Positions 10,111 to 19,508 of a DNA stretch of 64,000 nt are shown here, piece after piece. Position 1 is the stretch's first letter. The number at the start of each line of letters is the position of its first letter. The notes beneath the pieces were generated by a model that made no database searches, was not told the origin of the DNA, and saw only the letters and a list, made by a program, of their open reading frames with translations. The stretch comes from Pseudomonas sp. R28(2017) (lineage in GTDB: Bacteria; Pseudomonadota; Gammaproteobacteria; Pseudomonadales; Pseudomonadaceae), in NCBI RefSeq assembly GCF_002112505.1, contig NZ_NEHW01000007.1, forward strand, positions 248,001 through 312,000, given 5' to 3'. Made by a program: the position numbers and the translations under genes.

Positions 10111-11487
10111 ATGCACAAAGAAACCGAACTCAAGCTCCGCGCCAGTCGCGAGACCCTGGCTGCCCTGCGCGAGCACCCCCTGCTGAAAAAGCGCAACAAG
10201 TCCGGCTGGCAGACCCGCGAGCTGCTCAACCAGTACTTTGACACGCCTGCGCGCGAGCTCTCCGCCGCCCGTGTCGCCCTGCGCCTGCGCCGTGACGGCG
10301 ACCAGGTCATCCAGACCCTGAAGTGCCGCGGCCAGAGCGTCGCCGGGCTGTCCGAGCGCAACGAATACGAATGGCACCTGGACAAGGTCAAGCTCGACCT
10401 GAAAAAGCTCGACGCCACCTGCTGGCCCGAGCAACTGGCCGAACTGGACAAGAAAACCATCAAGCCGCTGTTCACCACCGACTTCACCCGCGAGTTCGCC
10501 GAAATCGCCTGGGGCCGTGGCAAGAGCAAGGTGGTGATCGAGGCCGCGCTGGACCAGGGCTTCGTGATCGCCGGCAAGCAAAAGGAAGCGATCTGCGAGC
10601 TCGAACTGGAGCTGCGCGAAGGCGCCCCTGAAGCGCTGCTGGAACTGGCTGCCGAGCTGGCCGCCAGCCTGCCGCTGATGCCATGCGACATCAGCAAGGC
10701 CGAACGCGGCTACCGCCTGCTGGAGCCGGACAGCTACGAGCTGGGCCTGCCAAGCACCGAGCTGGACGCCGAAATGGCCGTGGACGACGCCTTCAGCGCC
10801 CTCGCCTGGCAACTGCTGGGCAGCAGCCAGCGCCTGGCCGAGCAATACCGCCACAATGGCCACTGGCGCTTGCTGCAGGACTGGGTGCAATGCCTGGCCG
10901 AACTGCGCGCACTGGTTGCCAGCCTGGGCCAGGCCGCGCCACGCGCGACCACCCGCGAGCTGCGCGCCAGCCTGGACGCGCTGCTGGAAGACTGGCGCCC
11001 GCTGGTGCAGGCCGGCAATGACGACGAAGACATCCGCCGTGCCGCGCCGGAGCAGTTCATCGAAGAGCTTGAAGACGTGCGCTGGGGCCAGTTCTCCCTG
11101 GAAACCTCGCGCTGGCTGCTGGCTCGCGCCTGGACCGTGGAACGCAAGGGCCGTGGCGAGCGCCAGGGCAAGGCGCAGCTGGCCAGCTGGCTGGCGCACC
11201 TGCTGGGTGAGGAAGGCCGCTCGCTGAAGCTGCCGCTGTACACCCAGCGCCCGGAAGACCTGGCCGAACAGCTGCCGCGTATCGAACAGCTGCTGGCCTG
11301 GCTGCACCATGCCCGCCAGGTCCTCGAAGCGCCACAGATGGACCGCCTGTACGGCGACCTGAAGAAGCTGCATGAACTGGCGGAACTGCCGTTGGGCGAA
11401 GCGCCTGGCGAACTGCTGGAAGCACGTATCGAGCAAGCTCGGGCGGTGGATCAGAGCCGGGGCTGGAAGCACCTGCTCAAGGCTTGA
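10111..11487 (+). CDS. CYTH-CHAD domain inorganic triphosphatase (YgiF-like)
   Basis: 458 residues. The N-terminal ~200 residues are a CYTH domain: the signature ETELKL (ExExK) at residues 4-9, then RVALRLRRDGDQVIQTLKCRG and ELELELREG, giving the acidic and basic residues that line a triphosphate tunnel with Mg2+. The C-terminal half (about 230-458) is alpha-helical with repeated Arg/His-containing helices, consistent with a CHAD domain, which binds polyphosphate in characterised proteins. E. coli YgiF with the same layout hydrolyses inorganic triphosphate. Divergent from argE by 114 bases. The substrate here (triphosphate or polyphosphate related) is inferred. Confidence 0.85.
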   Translation: MHKETELKLRASRETLAALREHPLLKKRNKSGWQTRELLNQYFDTPARELSAARVALRLRRDGDQVIQTLKCRGQSVAGLSERNEYEWHLDKVKLDLKKLDATCWPEQLAELDKKTIKPLFTTDFTREFAEIAWGRGKSKVVIEAALDQGFVIAGKQKEAICELELELREGAPEALLELAAELAASLPLMPCDISKAERGYRLLEPDSYELGLPSTELDAEMAVDDAFSALAWQLLGSSQRLAEQYRHNGHWRLLQDWVQCLAELRALVASLGQAAPRATTRELRASLDALLEDWRPLVQAGNDDEDIRRAAPEQFIEELEDVRWGQFSLETSRWLLARAWTVERKGRGERQGKAQLASWLAHLLGEEGRSLKLPLYTQRPEDLAEQLPRIEQLLAWLHHARQVLEAPQMDRLYGDLKKLHELAELPLGEAPGELLEARIEQARAVDQSRGWKHLLKA

Positions 11488-11500
11488 TAACGCGTCTGCT

Positions 11501-11585
11501 TCTTCGCGGGCAAGCCCGCTCCCACAGATGACAACAGGCCTGAGGCCTGTGGAAGGTCATGTGGGAGCGGGCTTGCCCGCGAATG
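11501..11585. repeat. REP inverted pair
   Basis: Two facing REP palindromes (TTCGCGGGCAAGCCCGCTCC and mirror) between the convergent CYTH gene and the Lrp regulator gene; the second abuts the regulator's stop codon. Its loop carries a smaller palindrome (CAGGCCTGAGGCCTG). Confidence 0.88.
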
Positions 11586-11588
11586 GCT

Positions 11589-12059
11589 CTACCTCGACAG
11601 TGGCAGGCTGGTGGTGGATTTGATCTCAGACAGCGCCACAATCGAGTTCACTTCCTGAATCCCCGGCACGTTCGAGAGTTTTTCGAAGAAGAAGCGCTCA
11701 TAAGCCTCAATATCCGAGGTGACGATGCGCAGCAGAAAGTCCACCGCCCCCATCAGCACATAGCACTCCAGCACTTCCGGAAAGCCGCGGATCGCCTCGG
11801 TGAATTCGGTGAAGTTGGAACGGCCGTGGGCGTTGAGTTTCACCTCGGCGAAGATCTGCGTGTTCAGGCCGACCTTCTTGCGGTCCAACAGGGTCACCTG
11901 CCCACGAATCACCCCTTCCTCTTTCAGCCGCTGGATCCTGCGCCAGCAGGGCGATTGTGACAGCCCCACACGCTCGGCGATCTGCGCACTGGACAGCGAC
12001 GCGTCCTCTTGCAGCAGCTCGAGAATGCGCCGGTCATAGGCATCCAGTTCGCCTTGCAT
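11589..12059 (-). CDS. Lrp/AsnC family transcriptional regulator
   Basis: 156-residue regulator with the standard two-part layout: an N-terminal winged helix-turn-helix (DAYDRRILELLQEDASLSSA, then QIAERVGLSQSPCWRRIQRL as turn and recognition helix) and a C-terminal RAM ligand-binding domain (VLECYVLMGAVDFLLRIV). ATG at 12059 follows GGAG by 8 bases. The family responds to amino acids. Divergent from a small unknown gene at 12187; the 127-bp gap holds an inverted repeat ATTGAAT/ATTCAAT (12089-12119) that may be its autoregulatory site. The target genes are not known from sequence. Confidence 0.9.
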   Translation of the reverse strand: MQGELDAYDRRILELLQEDASLSSAQIAERVGLSQSPCWRRIQRLKEEGVIRGQVTLLDRKKVGLNTQIFAEVKLNAHGRSNFTEFTEAIRGFPEVLECYVLMGAVDFLLRIVTSDIEAYERFFFEKLSNVPGIQEVNSIVALSEIKSTTSLPLSR

Positions 12060-12088
12060 GAATAATTCTCCAAAGTTCGCTTATCCGA

Positions 12089-12119
12089 ATTGAATAATCT
12101 GTAGTACCAGGAATTCAAT
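12089..12119. promoter_or_regulatory. candidate Lrp-family operator
   Basis: Inverted repeat ATTGAAT and ATTCAAT separated by 17 bases in the divergent region upstream of the Lrp-type gene. AT-rich dyads of this kind fit Lrp/AsnC sites, which are often autoregulatory. Purely positional evidence. Confidence 0.35.
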
Positions 12120-12186
12120 GGAATCATAGCGAAAAAATACCCGCTTCAACGTGCAAGAATTTCTCCCACATTCGCGGAGACCCAGC

Positions 12187-12504
12187 ATGAACGCACTCGA
12201 ACGCCCCTTGCCCCGCAGCGATGCCTGGGCCGCCAGCGCCAGCCACAGCACCGTGCGCTATCACCTGCAGGCCGAAGCCGAGCCGGACACCCTGTGCCGG
12301 GTGCTCAACCTGTTTGCCCTGCAGTTCCTCACGCCGCATAGCGTACAGGTCAGCCAGCAGGAAGACTGGCTCGATATCGAGGTCGGTATCGGCGGCTTGA
12401 GCTGGCACCGGGCGCAAGTGATTGCGCAAAAACTGCGCAATCTGGTGTGTGTCGGGGAAGTGAGCCTGGAAAACCTGGCGCGCCTGGAACTGGCGGTGGG
12501 CTGA
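12187..12504 (+). CDS. conserved small protein of unknown function
   Basis: 105 residues from an ATG with GGAG 7 bases upstream. No signal peptide or membrane segment. The pattern VRYHLQAEAEPDTLCRVLNL, then IEVGIGGLSWHRAQVIAQKL, alternates strand and helix and resembles an ACT-like fold (a short beta-alpha-beta amino-acid binding unit), but I cannot confirm it. It is divergent from the Lrp-type regulator, so it is a plausible target or partner of that regulator. The following gspE-like gene starts 98 bases downstream on the same strand. Confidence 0.7.
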   Translation: MNALERPLPRSDAWAASASHSTVRYHLQAEAEPDTLCRVLNLFALQFLTPHSVQVSQQEDWLDIEVGIGGLSWHRAQVIAQKLRNLVCVGEVSLENLARLELAVG

Positions 12505-12602
12505 AGCCTGGGGCGCAAAATCCCGAAATCCTTTCCCGGGCCTCGCTGGGCCAGGCACGGCTAGCCTTGAACAATGACTCCCTCAAGGCACGGACGCCGC
12601 CG

Positions 12603-14279
12603 ATGTTCACTTCCGACGAGCAACCCCTCGAGCTCAAAAGCCTGCTGGACGCCTTGCAAGCCGACCAGCACCTGAGCGCCAACGATTCATGCCAGGTTCG
12701 CGAACAAGCGTCCCGATACGGTGCTCAGCACCCACTTGAAACCATCGCGGCGCTGGGCCTGGAGGACCGCAGCCAGCCCGGCCAGCGGCTGAACCTGGAC
12801 ACCCTTTGCCAATGGCTGGCGCAAAAAGTCGGCCAGCCTTACCTGCGCATCGACCCCATGCAACTCGACCTAGCCCAGGTCAATGGCCTGATCTCCCCTG
12901 CCTTCGCACAACGCCACGGCATCCTGATCGTGGCCAACGACGCCAACGCCATCACCGTAGCCAGCGCCGAGCCCTATCAACAGCTGTGGCAGGCCGACCT
13001 GGCGCGCAGCCTGGGCAAACCGATCCGCCGGGTGCTGGCCAGCCCGCTGCAGATCCGCCAGCTGGGCCAGTCGCTGTTTCGCCTGGCCCACTCGGTCCAA
13101 GGTGCGCAGCACCAGCAAGCGACCAGCCTGGGCGAGCTCGAGCAGTTGCTCGAGCTGGGCAAGCGCCAGGCGCAGGACACTGCCGACGATGCGCACATCG
13201 TGCATATCGTCGACTGGTTGCTGCAGTACGCGATCGAGCAGCGCGCCAGCGATATCCACCTGGAGCCGCGCCGCGAACAAGGCCACCTGCGCTACCGCAT
13301 CGACGGGCTGCTACACACGGTCTACGCCTTCCCCGCCAGCGTCACCCTGGCCGTGGTCAGCCGCCTGAAGCACCTGGGGCGCATGGATGTAGCGGAAAAG
13401 CGCCGCCCGCAGGACGGCCGGGTGAAGAGCAGCCTGCCAGGCGGCAGCGAAGTGGAGCTGCGCCTCTCGACGCTGCCAACGCCCTTTGGTGAAAAACTGG
13501 TGCTGCGCCTGTTCGACCCGCGCCAACGGCAGGAAGGCTTCGACCAGCTGGGCCTGGAAGGCGAGCAGTTGCGCCAGTGGCAAACGCTGTTGCAGCGCCG
13601 CCAGGGCATTTTGCTGGTGACCGGGCCAACCGGCTCCGGCAAGACCAGCACGCTCTACGCCAGCCTCAAGCTGCTGGCCACGCCGCAGGTCAACCTGTGC
13701 ACCATCGAAGACCCGATCGAGCGGCTGGAGCCAGCGTTCAACCAGTTGCAGGTGCAGCCTGCCCTGGGCCTGGGCTTTGCCGATGGCGTGCGCGCCCTGC
13801 TGCGCCAGGACCCGGACATCATCATGATCGGCGAGATCCGCGACCGCGAGACCGCACTGGTGGCGGTTCAGGCGGCGCTCACCGGGCACCTGGTGCTTTC
13901 GACCCTGCACACCAATGACACCTGCAGCGCCATTACCCGCCTGCTGGAGCTGGGCGTGGCCGATTACCTGATCAGGGCGACCCTGGGCGGCGTCATGGCC
14001 CAACGCCTGGTGCGCCTGCTCTGCCACGCGTGCCAGGGCCGCCCATCGCGCGATCCTTGCCAGGTTTGCCGGGGCACCGGCTACCGTGGCCGTACGGGGT
14101 TGTTCGAACTGCTGATACCGAGCGAAAGCCTGCGTGCCCGGATAGGCGCCAGCAGCGATCTGGCTGAACTGCAACGGCAGGCTCTAGCTGAAGGGTTGCA
14201 GGATCTGCGCAGCTGCGGGGAGGCAAAAGTGGCCCGTGGGCTGACCCGTTCCGAGGAGGTGCTGAGGGTTTGTTCCTGA
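12603..14279 (+). CDS. GspE/PulE-type secretion or pilus assembly ATPase (orphan)
   Basis: 558-residue AAA+ secretion ATPase. An N-terminal GspE_N-like domain (about 60-180) is followed by the ATPase core: Walker A GPTGSGKTSTLYASL at about 340, Asp box and His box around VNLCTIEDPIERLEP, Walker B LLRQDPDIIMIGEIRDRET. Near the C terminus the tetracysteine metal motif CHACQGRPSRDPCQVC typical of T2SS GspE is present. The start at 12603 (MFTSDEQPLELK) is chosen because the longer frame runs back into the preceding gene; no strong SD is seen. No other gsp, xcp or pil gene is adjacent, so its machine must be encoded elsewhere or the protein has another role. Confidence 0.88.
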   Translation: MFTSDEQPLELKSLLDALQADQHLSANDSCQVREQASRYGAQHPLETIAALGLEDRSQPGQRLNLDTLCQWLAQKVGQPYLRIDPMQLDLAQVNGLISPAFAQRHGILIVANDANAITVASAEPYQQLWQADLARSLGKPIRRVLASPLQIRQLGQSLFRLAHSVQGAQHQQATSLGELEQLLELGKRQAQDTADDAHIVHIVDWLLQYAIEQRASDIHLEPRREQGHLRYRIDGLLHTVYAFPASVTLAVVSRLKHLGRMDVAEKRRPQDGRVKSSLPGGSEVELRLSTLPTPFGEKLVLRLFDPRQRQEGFDQLGLEGEQLRQWQTLLQRRQGILLVTGPTGSGKTSTLYASLKLLATPQVNLCTIEDPIERLEPAFNQLQVQPALGLGFADGVRALLRQDPDIIMIGEIRDRETALVAVQAALTGHLVLSTLHTNDTCSAITRLLELGVADYLIRATLGGVMAQRLVRLLCHACQGRPSRDPCQVCRGTGYRGRTGLFELLIPSESLRARIGASSDLAELQRQALAEGLQDLRSCGEAKVARGLTRSEEVLRVCS

Positions 14280-14368
14280 GCAAAAAACCCTTGTATTCAA
14301 GGAACTTGCGGCTGTTTTTCCGGATCAAACCGGCCATCTCCAACCCTCACCCTTCGAGGTGTTTCATC

Positions 14369-14683
14369 ATGCGTCTCAAAACCGCCATTGCAGCGGCTGC
14401 CCTGCTTTCGCTGCCTGTTGGCTCCGCCATGGCCGATACCTTCTGGCGTAACGTAATGACTTCCGGCGCGACCACGGCGTCGAGCTACATCACTTCGCAT
14501 GACCACAAGCTGGTACTGGCGGCGCAGGATGACGCCGGCAGCTTCGTCGCCAGTGAGGGGGCGATTCGCGGGCCGTTCCTTGAGCAGGCGCTGCAGCAGG
14601 TGCGTGCCGAGAACCCAGGGATGCAAGCTTCGGACATGGACCTGGCCAACGCCATCCTGGCCAAGAACGCGGTAGCCGAATAA
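14369..14683 (+). CDS. DUF2388 family exported small protein
   Basis: 104 residues with a classic signal peptide (MRLKTAIAAAALLSLPVGSA, cleavage after AMA before DTFWRNVM). The mature part (SGATTASSYITSHDHKLVLA, AQDDAGSFVASEGAIRGPFL) follows the pattern of DUF2388 proteins, small periplasmic proteins common in Pseudomonas and of unknown function. ATG at 14369 follows GAGG by 9 bases. It comes 89 bases after the gspE-like gene on the same strand and could be cotranscribed with it, but nothing in sequence ties the two functionally. Confidence 0.82.
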   Translation: MRLKTAIAAAALLSLPVGSAMADTFWRNVMTSGATTASSYITSHDHKLVLAAQDDAGSFVASEGAIRGPFLEQALQQVRAENPGMQASDMDLANAILAKNAVAE

Positions 14684-14694
14684 CCGCGTCTCCT

Positions 14695-14780
14695 GCTTCG
14701 CGGGCGAGCCCGCTCCCACAAGGACCGCACCGCTCTCAAACGCTGCGCAATACCTGTGGGAGCGGGCTGGCCCGCGAAGA
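14695..14780. repeat. REP inverted pair
   Basis: Two facing REP palindromes (TTCGCGGGCGAGCCCGCTCC and mirror) between the convergent ends of the DUF2388 gene and gcvP. Confidence 0.87.
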
Positions 14781-14801
14781 ATCCAGCACCGCCCCCAGGC
14801 C

Positions 14802-17675
14802 TTACCGGTAAGCCTCCACCGGCACACAGGAACAGAACAGATTCCTGTCACCATACACATTGTCGACCCGGTTCACCGCAGGCCAGTACTTGTGCAGCCG
14901 CACATGGGTACTGGGTGCAATCGCCTGCTCCAGGCTGTAAGGCCGGGTCCACGGCGCCAGCACGTCAGCCAAGGTATGCGGCGCATGCTTGAGCGGGTTG
15001 TCCTCCGCCGGCCAATGACCTTCCTGCACCTCGGCAATTTCCGCGCGTATCGCCAGCATCGCTTCGACGAAGCGGTCAAGCTCGGCCTTCGACTCGCTTT
15101 CCGTGGGCTCGACCATCAGGGTCCCCGGCACCGGGAACGACATGGTCGGGGCATGGAAGCCATAGTCCATCAGGCGTTTGGCAACGTCCTCCTCGGTAAT
15201 GCCGGTCTGCGCCTTGAGCGGCCGCAGGTCGAGGATGCACTCATGGGCCACGCGCTGGTTGCGCCCGCGGTACAGCACCGGGAACGCACCGCCGAGCTGG
15301 CTGGCCAGGTAGTTGGCCGAGAGGATCGCCACTTCGCTCGCGTCGGCAAGCTGCGGGCCCATCATGGCAATGTACATCCAGCTGATCGGCAGGATGCTTG
15401 CGCTTCCCCAAGGCGCGGCGCTGACTGCACTGTTGTTCGGGTCCAGCCCCGGCACCGGCACCACCGGGTGGCTGGCGACGAACGGCTTGAGGTGAGCACG
15501 GATGCCGATCGGCCCCATGCCCGGGCCGCCACCGCCATGGGGAATGCAGAAAGTCTTGTGCAGGTTCATGTGCGACACATCGGCGCCGATATCCGCCGGC
15601 CGCGTCAGGCCGACCTGAGCGTTGAGGTTGGCGCCGTCCATGTACACCTGGCCACCGTGCTGGTGGACCACCTCGCAGATCTCGCGGATGCCCTCTTCGT
15701 ATACGCCATGGGTCGAGGGATAGGTGACCATCAGGCATGACAGCTTGTCGCCAGCGGCATGGGCCTTGGCCTTGAGGTCTTCGAGGTCGACGTTGCCAGC
15801 CTCGTCACAATCGACGATCACCACTTCCATGCCTGCCATCTGCGCCGATGCCGGGTTGGTGCCGTGGGCCGACGACGGGATCAGGCACAGCGTGCGCTGG
15901 GGCTGATGACGGCTGCGGTGATAGCGGGTGATGGCCATGAGCCCGGCGTATTCGCCCTGGGCGCCGGAGTTGGGCTGCATGCAAATGGCATCGAAGCCGG
16001 TAATGGCGCACAACCAGCTTTCCAGCTCGTCGATCATCGCCTTGTAGCCCGTGGCCTGTGCGGCGGGCGCAAAGGGGTGAAGCTGGGCGAATGCGGGCCA
16101 GGTGATGGGGATCATCTCGCTGGTGGCATTGAGCTTCATGGTGCAGGAGCCAAGCGGGATCATCGACTGGTTCAGCGCCAGGTCCTTGTTCTCCAGCTGT
16201 TTGAGGTAGCGCAGCATCTCGGTTTCGCTGTGGTGCAGGTTGAATACCGGGTGGCTGAGGAACGGCGTACGCCGCACCAGCGCTGCGGGGATGCCTTCGG
16301 GCAGCGCGTGCTGGTCGAGCGTGGCGATATCCAGGCCGTGATCGACGCCCAGGAAAATATCCAGCAGCCGCAGCACGGTGGCCTCGTTACAGGTTTCGTC
16401 CAGGCTCACGCCCAGATGGCCGCGCCCCAGAATGCGCAGGTTGATGCGCGCGGCTTCGGCGCTTTCAATGATCGCTGCCTGGGCACCACCGACGTCCAGG
16501 GTCAAGGTGTCGAAAAAGTGCTGGTTGAGGCGCTTGATGCCTTTGGCCTCAAGGCCTGCTGCCAGCACGAAGGTCAGCCGATGCACGCGCTGGGCAATGC
16601 GCTGCAGGCCCTCGGGGCCGTGATACACCGCGTAGAAGCCGGCGATGTTGGCCAACAGCACCTGGGCTGTGCAGATGTTGGAGTTGGCCTTTTCGCGGCG
16701 GATATGCTGCTCGCGGGTCTGCAGGGCCATGCGCAGCGCGGTATTGCCACGGGCATCGCGGGACACACCGATGATGCGCCCGGGCATCGCCCGCTTGTAG
16801 TCGTCACGACAAGCGAAATAGGCGGCGTGCGGGCCGCCGTAGCCCATGGGTACGCCGAAGCGCTGGGTCGAACCCAGTACCACATCGGCGCCGAGCTCGC
16901 CAGGTGGAGTCAGCACCACCAGGCTGAGCAGGTCGGCGGCCACGCAGGCCAGGGCCTGCTGGCTGTGCAACTGGTCGATGAGCGGGCGCAGGTCGCGCAC
17001 CTCGCCATGGGTGTCCGGGTACTGCAGCAAAGCGCCGAAAACCTGGTGCTTTGAAAGGTTATCCACAGCATCGACGATCAGTTGGAAACCAAACCCTTCG
17101 GCGCGGGTTTTCAGCACCGACAAGGTCTGTGGATGGCAGTGCTCGTCGGCAAAGAACGCATTGCTCTTGTTGCGCGCCACCCGCTTGGCCAGGGCCATGG
17201 CTTCGGCTGCCGCCGTGGCTTCGTCGAGCAATGACGCGTTGGCCAGCGCCAGCCCGGTAAGGTCGATGACCATCTGCTGGAAATTGAGCAGCGCCTCCAG
17301 CCGGCCTTGGGCGATTTCGGGCTGGTAGGGCGTGTAGGCGGTGTACCAGCCGGGGTTTTCCAGCACGTTGCGCAGGATGACGGTGGGCGTGACGGTGCCG
17401 TGGTAGCCCATGCCGATGAGGCTGGTCCACACCTGGTTCTGCTCGGCGAAGCCTGCGAGCCTGGCTAGCGCAGCCTGTTCATCCAAAGCCGGTGGCAGGT
17501 CGAGGGCACGGTTGAAGCGGATGCCTGGCGGCACGGTCTGCTCGATCAGCTCGCTGCGGCTGTCGAGGCCGAGGGCGCTGAGCATTGCCTGCTGCTCCGA
17601 GGCATCGGGCCCCAGGTGGCGACGCAGGAAAGGGTTGAGCTCTTGCAGTTGATGCAGGGATGGCGACTGGGACAT
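14802..17675 (-). CDS. gcvP: glycine dehydrogenase (decarboxylating), P protein of the glycine cleavage system
   Basis: 957 residues, the single-chain (not split) P protein. It decarboxylates glycine with PLP and passes the aminomethyl group to the lipoyl arm of GcvH. Both halves of the internal duplication are present: N-terminal [20 protein letters not shown] and [21 protein letters not shown]-terminal [19 protein letters not shown] with the PLP lysine. The ATG at 17675 is preceded by AGGAAGAG, but that site lies in the 3' arm of a strong hairpin (17687-17728). Third gene of gcvT-gcvH-gcvP; a REP pair separates it from gcvH. Pseudomonads usually have a second gcv cluster elsewhere. Confidence 0.96.
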   Translation of the reverse strand: MSQSPSLHQLQELNPFLRRHLGPDASEQQAMLSALGLDSRSELIEQTVPPGIRFNRALDLPPALDEQAALARLAGFAEQNQVWTSLIGMGYHGTVTPTVILRNVLENPGWYTAYTPYQPEIAQGRLEALLNFQQMVIDLTGLALANASLLDEATAAAEAMALAKRVARNKSNAFFADEHCHPQTLSVLKTRAEGFGFQLIVDAVDNLSKHQVFGALLQYPDTHGEVRDLRPLIDQLHSQQALACVAADLLSLVVLTPPGELGADVVLGSTQRFGVPMGYGGPHAAYFACRDDYKRAMPGRIIGVSRDARGNTALRMALQTREQHIRREKANSNICTAQVLLANIAGFYAVYHGPEGLQRIAQRVHRLTFVLAAGLEAKGIKRLNQHFFDTLTLDVGGAQAAIIESAEAARINLRILGRGHLGVSLDETCNEATVLRLLDIFLGVDHGLDIATLDQHALPEGIPAALVRRTPFLSHPVFNLHHSETEMLRYLKQLENKDLALNQSMIPLGSCTMKLNATSEMIPITWPAFAQLHPFAPAAQATGYKAMIDELESWLCAITGFDAICMQPNSGAQGEYAGLMAITRYHRSRHQPQRTLCLIPSSAHGTNPASAQMAGMEVVIVDCDEAGNVDLEDLKAKAHAAGDKLSCLMVTYPSTHGVYEEGIREICEVVHQHGGQVYMDGANLNAQVGLTRPADIGADVSHMNLHKTFCIPHGGGGPGMGPIGIRAHLKPFVASHPVVPVPGLDPNNSAVSAAPWGSASILPISWMYIAMMGPQLADASEVAILSANYLASQLGGAFPVLYRGRNQRVAHECILDLRPLKAQTGITEEDVAKRLMDYGFHAPTMSFPVPGTLMVEPTESESKAELDRFVEAMLAIRAEIAEVQEGHWPAEDNPLKHAPHTLADVLAPWTRPYSLEQAIAPSTHVRLHKYWPAVNRVDNVYGDRNLFCSCVPVEAYR

Positions 17676-17683
17676 GTCGACGC

Positions 17684-17728
17684 TCTCTTCCTAGACCAGG
17701 TCTCATGGAGACTTATAAGTCTAGGAAG
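17684..17728 (-). promoter_or_regulatory. hairpin covering the gcvP ribosome-binding site
   Basis: Read on the gcvP strand: 10-bp outer stem CTTCCTAGAC with GTCTAGGAAG, an internal loop (TTATAA against CTG), a 5-bp inner stem GTCTC/GAGAC and a CAT loop. The 3' arm contains the AGGAAG Shine-Dalgarno of gcvP, whose ATG lies 11 bases downstream. An overlapping 14-bp perfect palindrome AGACTTATAAGTCT (17709-17722) could instead be a protein-binding site. No glycine riboswitch motif was recognised. Confidence 0.65.
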
Positions 17729-17770
17729 GATTGCCGATTCTGCGGGGAATCTTGCGCTGGCAGGGCCGGC

Positions 17771-17857
17771 CTCTTCGCGGGCAAGCCCGCTCCCACAGGG
17801 ACAGCACCCGGCTCACGGCCTGCGGTTAACCTGTGGGAGCGGGCTTGCCCGCGAAGC
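17771..17857. repeat. REP inverted pair inside the gcv operon
   Basis: Two facing perfect REP palindromes (CTTCGCGGGCAAGCCCGCTC and mirror) in the gcvH-gcvP gap. Being inside a transcription unit, they can fold into stable hairpins in the message and could separate gcvTH from gcvP expression. Confidence 0.88.
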
Positions 17858-17870
17858 AGGCGACGCGGTT

Positions 17871-18254
17871 TTACTCGCCGATCAAGGCCTTGTAGCCAGC
17901 GGCATCCAGCAAGTTGTCGAGCTCGGCCGGGTTGCTTGGCTTGAGCTTGAAGATCCACGACTCGTAAGGCTCTTCGTTGAGCAGCTCCGGGCTGTCGGCC
18001 AGCTCTTCGTTGACCGCGATCACTTCACCGGCAACCGGGGCGTAGATGTCGGAAGCGGCCTTGACCGATTCGACCACGCCTGCAGCGTCGCCAGCAGAGA
18101 ACACCTTGCCGACTTCGGCCAGCTCGACGAACACCACGTCACCCAGGGCTTGCTGGGCGTGGTCGCTGATGCCTACGGTGACGCTGCCGTCAGCTTCCAG
18201 GCGCGCCCACTCGTGGCTTTCGGCGAAACGCAGATCGGCGGGGATATTGCTCAT
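17871..18254 (-). CDS. gcvH: glycine cleavage system H protein
   Basis: 127-residue lipoyl carrier that shuttles the methylamine group between GcvP, GcvT and the L protein. The lipoylated lysine is in [15 protein letters not shown], the invariant turn of the family; the N-terminal [20 protein letters not shown] and the C-terminal [17 protein letters not shown] also match. Length is the usual one. It lies 48 bases downstream of gcvT. Confidence 0.96.
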   Translation of the reverse strand: MSNIPADLRFAESHEWARLEADGSVTVGISDHAQQALGDVVFVELAEVGKVFSAGDAAGVVESVKAASDIYAPVAGEVIAVNEELADSPELLNEEPYESWIFKLKPSNPAELDNLLDAAGYKALIGE

Positions 18255-18302
18255 GTCTTGAATTCCTCGTTTGGGTCAGCGGTTCGGCCCGCCGTTGAAT
18301 GT

Positions 18303-19385
18303 TCAGATCAGAATCTTGCCTTGGCGCACGAAGGTCGGTTTGACCACCCGCACCGGGTACCACTTGCCGCGGATCTCGACCTCGGCACGGTCACCGGTAG
18401 CCATGGGCACACGCGCCAGGGCAATGGACTTGCTCAGCGTAGGCGAGAAACTACCACTGGTGATCTCCCCTTCGCCAATCCCGGCTACACGAACCACCTG
18501 GTGGGCACGCAGCACGCCGCGCTCTTCCAGCACCAGGCCAACCAGTTTTTCCTGCACGCCGCGCTCGATTTCCGCCAACAGCCCGGTACGGCCGACGAAG
18601 TTGCGCTCGGCGGGCTCCCAGGCGATGCACCAACCCAGGTTGGAGGTCAGCGGGGTGTGGCTTTCATCGATGTCCTGGCCGTACAGGTTCATGCCGGCTT
18701 CCAGGCGCAGGGTGTCACGCGCCCCCAGGCCGCTCGGCGCGATGCCGGCGCCGACCAGGTCGTTGAAGAACGCTACGGCCTCATCGCCCGGCAGGATGAT
18801 TTCCAGGCCGTCTTCACCGGTGTAGCCGGTGCGGGCGATGAACCAGTCGCCTTCGGCAACACCTTCGAACGGGCGCAGTTCACGGATCAGCGCGGCGCGA
18901 GCCGGGCTCAGCAGCGCGGCGACTTTCTCGCGGGCGTGCGGCCCCTGAATGGCGAGAATGGCAAGGTCCGGGCGAACGTCGAACGAGACGCTGAACCCTG
19001 CGCTCTGATGTTCCAGCCAATCGAGGACCTTCGCCCGCGTGGCCGCGTTGGTGACCAGGCGGTAGCCGCTTTGGGTACGGTAGACGATCAGGTCGTCGAT
19101 GACCCCGCCGTCTTCGTTGAGCAACGGGCTATACAGCGCCTTGCCGGTGCCGTCGAGGCGGGCCACGTCGTTGGCCAGCAGACGTTGCAGCCAGGGCGTG
19201 GAGTCGTCGCCAGCGACGTCGATGACCGTCATGTGGGAAACATCGAAGACTCCGCAGTCGCTACGCACCTGATGGTGCTCCTCGACCTGCGAGCCATAGT
19301 GCAGCGGCATGTCCCAGCCACCGAAATCGACCGTCTTGGCGCCAAGCGCCAGGTGCAAGTCGTACAAAAGCGTGCGCTGTCCCAT
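18303..19385 (-). CDS. gcvT: glycine cleavage system aminomethyltransferase (T protein)
   Basis: 360 residues from an ATG with a strong GGAAGGAG site 6 bases upstream; a longer frame has no better start. Transfers the one-carbon unit from aminomethyl-GcvH to tetrahydrofolate, releasing ammonia. Family motifs: [36 protein letters not shown], and [16 protein letters not shown], the folate-binding region. First gene of gcvTHP. Upstream on its strand ATTGTA (TACAAT on the coding strand, 19478-19483) is a candidate -10 box. The upstream region is short (123 bases) and shows no glycine riboswitch. Confidence 0.94.
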   Translation of the reverse strand: MGQRTLLYDLHLALGAKTVDFGGWDMPLHYGSQVEEHHQVRSDCGVFDVSHMTVIDVAGDDSTPWLQRLLANDVARLDGTGKALYSPLLNEDGGVIDDLIVYRTQSGYRLVTNAATRAKVLDWLEHQSAGFSVSFDVRPDLAILAIQGPHAREKVAALLSPARAALIRELRPFEGVAEGDWFIARTGYTGEDGLEIILPGDEAVAFFNDLVGAGIAPSGLGARDTLRLEAGMNLYGQDIDESHTPLTSNLGWCIAWEPAERNFVGRTGLLAEIERGVQEKLVGLVLEERGVLRAHQVVRVAGIGEGEITSGSFSPTLSKSIALARVPMATGDRAEVEIRGKWYPVRVVKPTFVRQGKILI

Positions 19386-19508
19386 GGGTTTCTCCTTCCG
19401 GGCGTGGCGAAGCGGCAGCGGTCGATGACGTTTAATCGTCAGCTCTTCTTGTAGGACCCGCCGCGCGAATGCCGCGCATTGTAGCCGCAAGGGCGCAAGC
19501 TGGCATCC

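Noticed and set aside
10111..11487. Long antisense frame across the CYTH gene
   Set aside because: GC-rich codon bias creates long shadow frames opposite real genes; the plus strand has the CYTH signature.
14281..14310. CCTTG/CAAGG hairpin with a run of T on the minus strand after the gspE-like gene
   Set aside because: Short 5-bp stem and no leftward gene ends there, so it is not called as a terminator.
17676..17870. Glycine riboswitch ahead of gcvP or gcvT
   Set aside because: None of the conserved aptamer blocks could be found; only a simple hairpin is visible.
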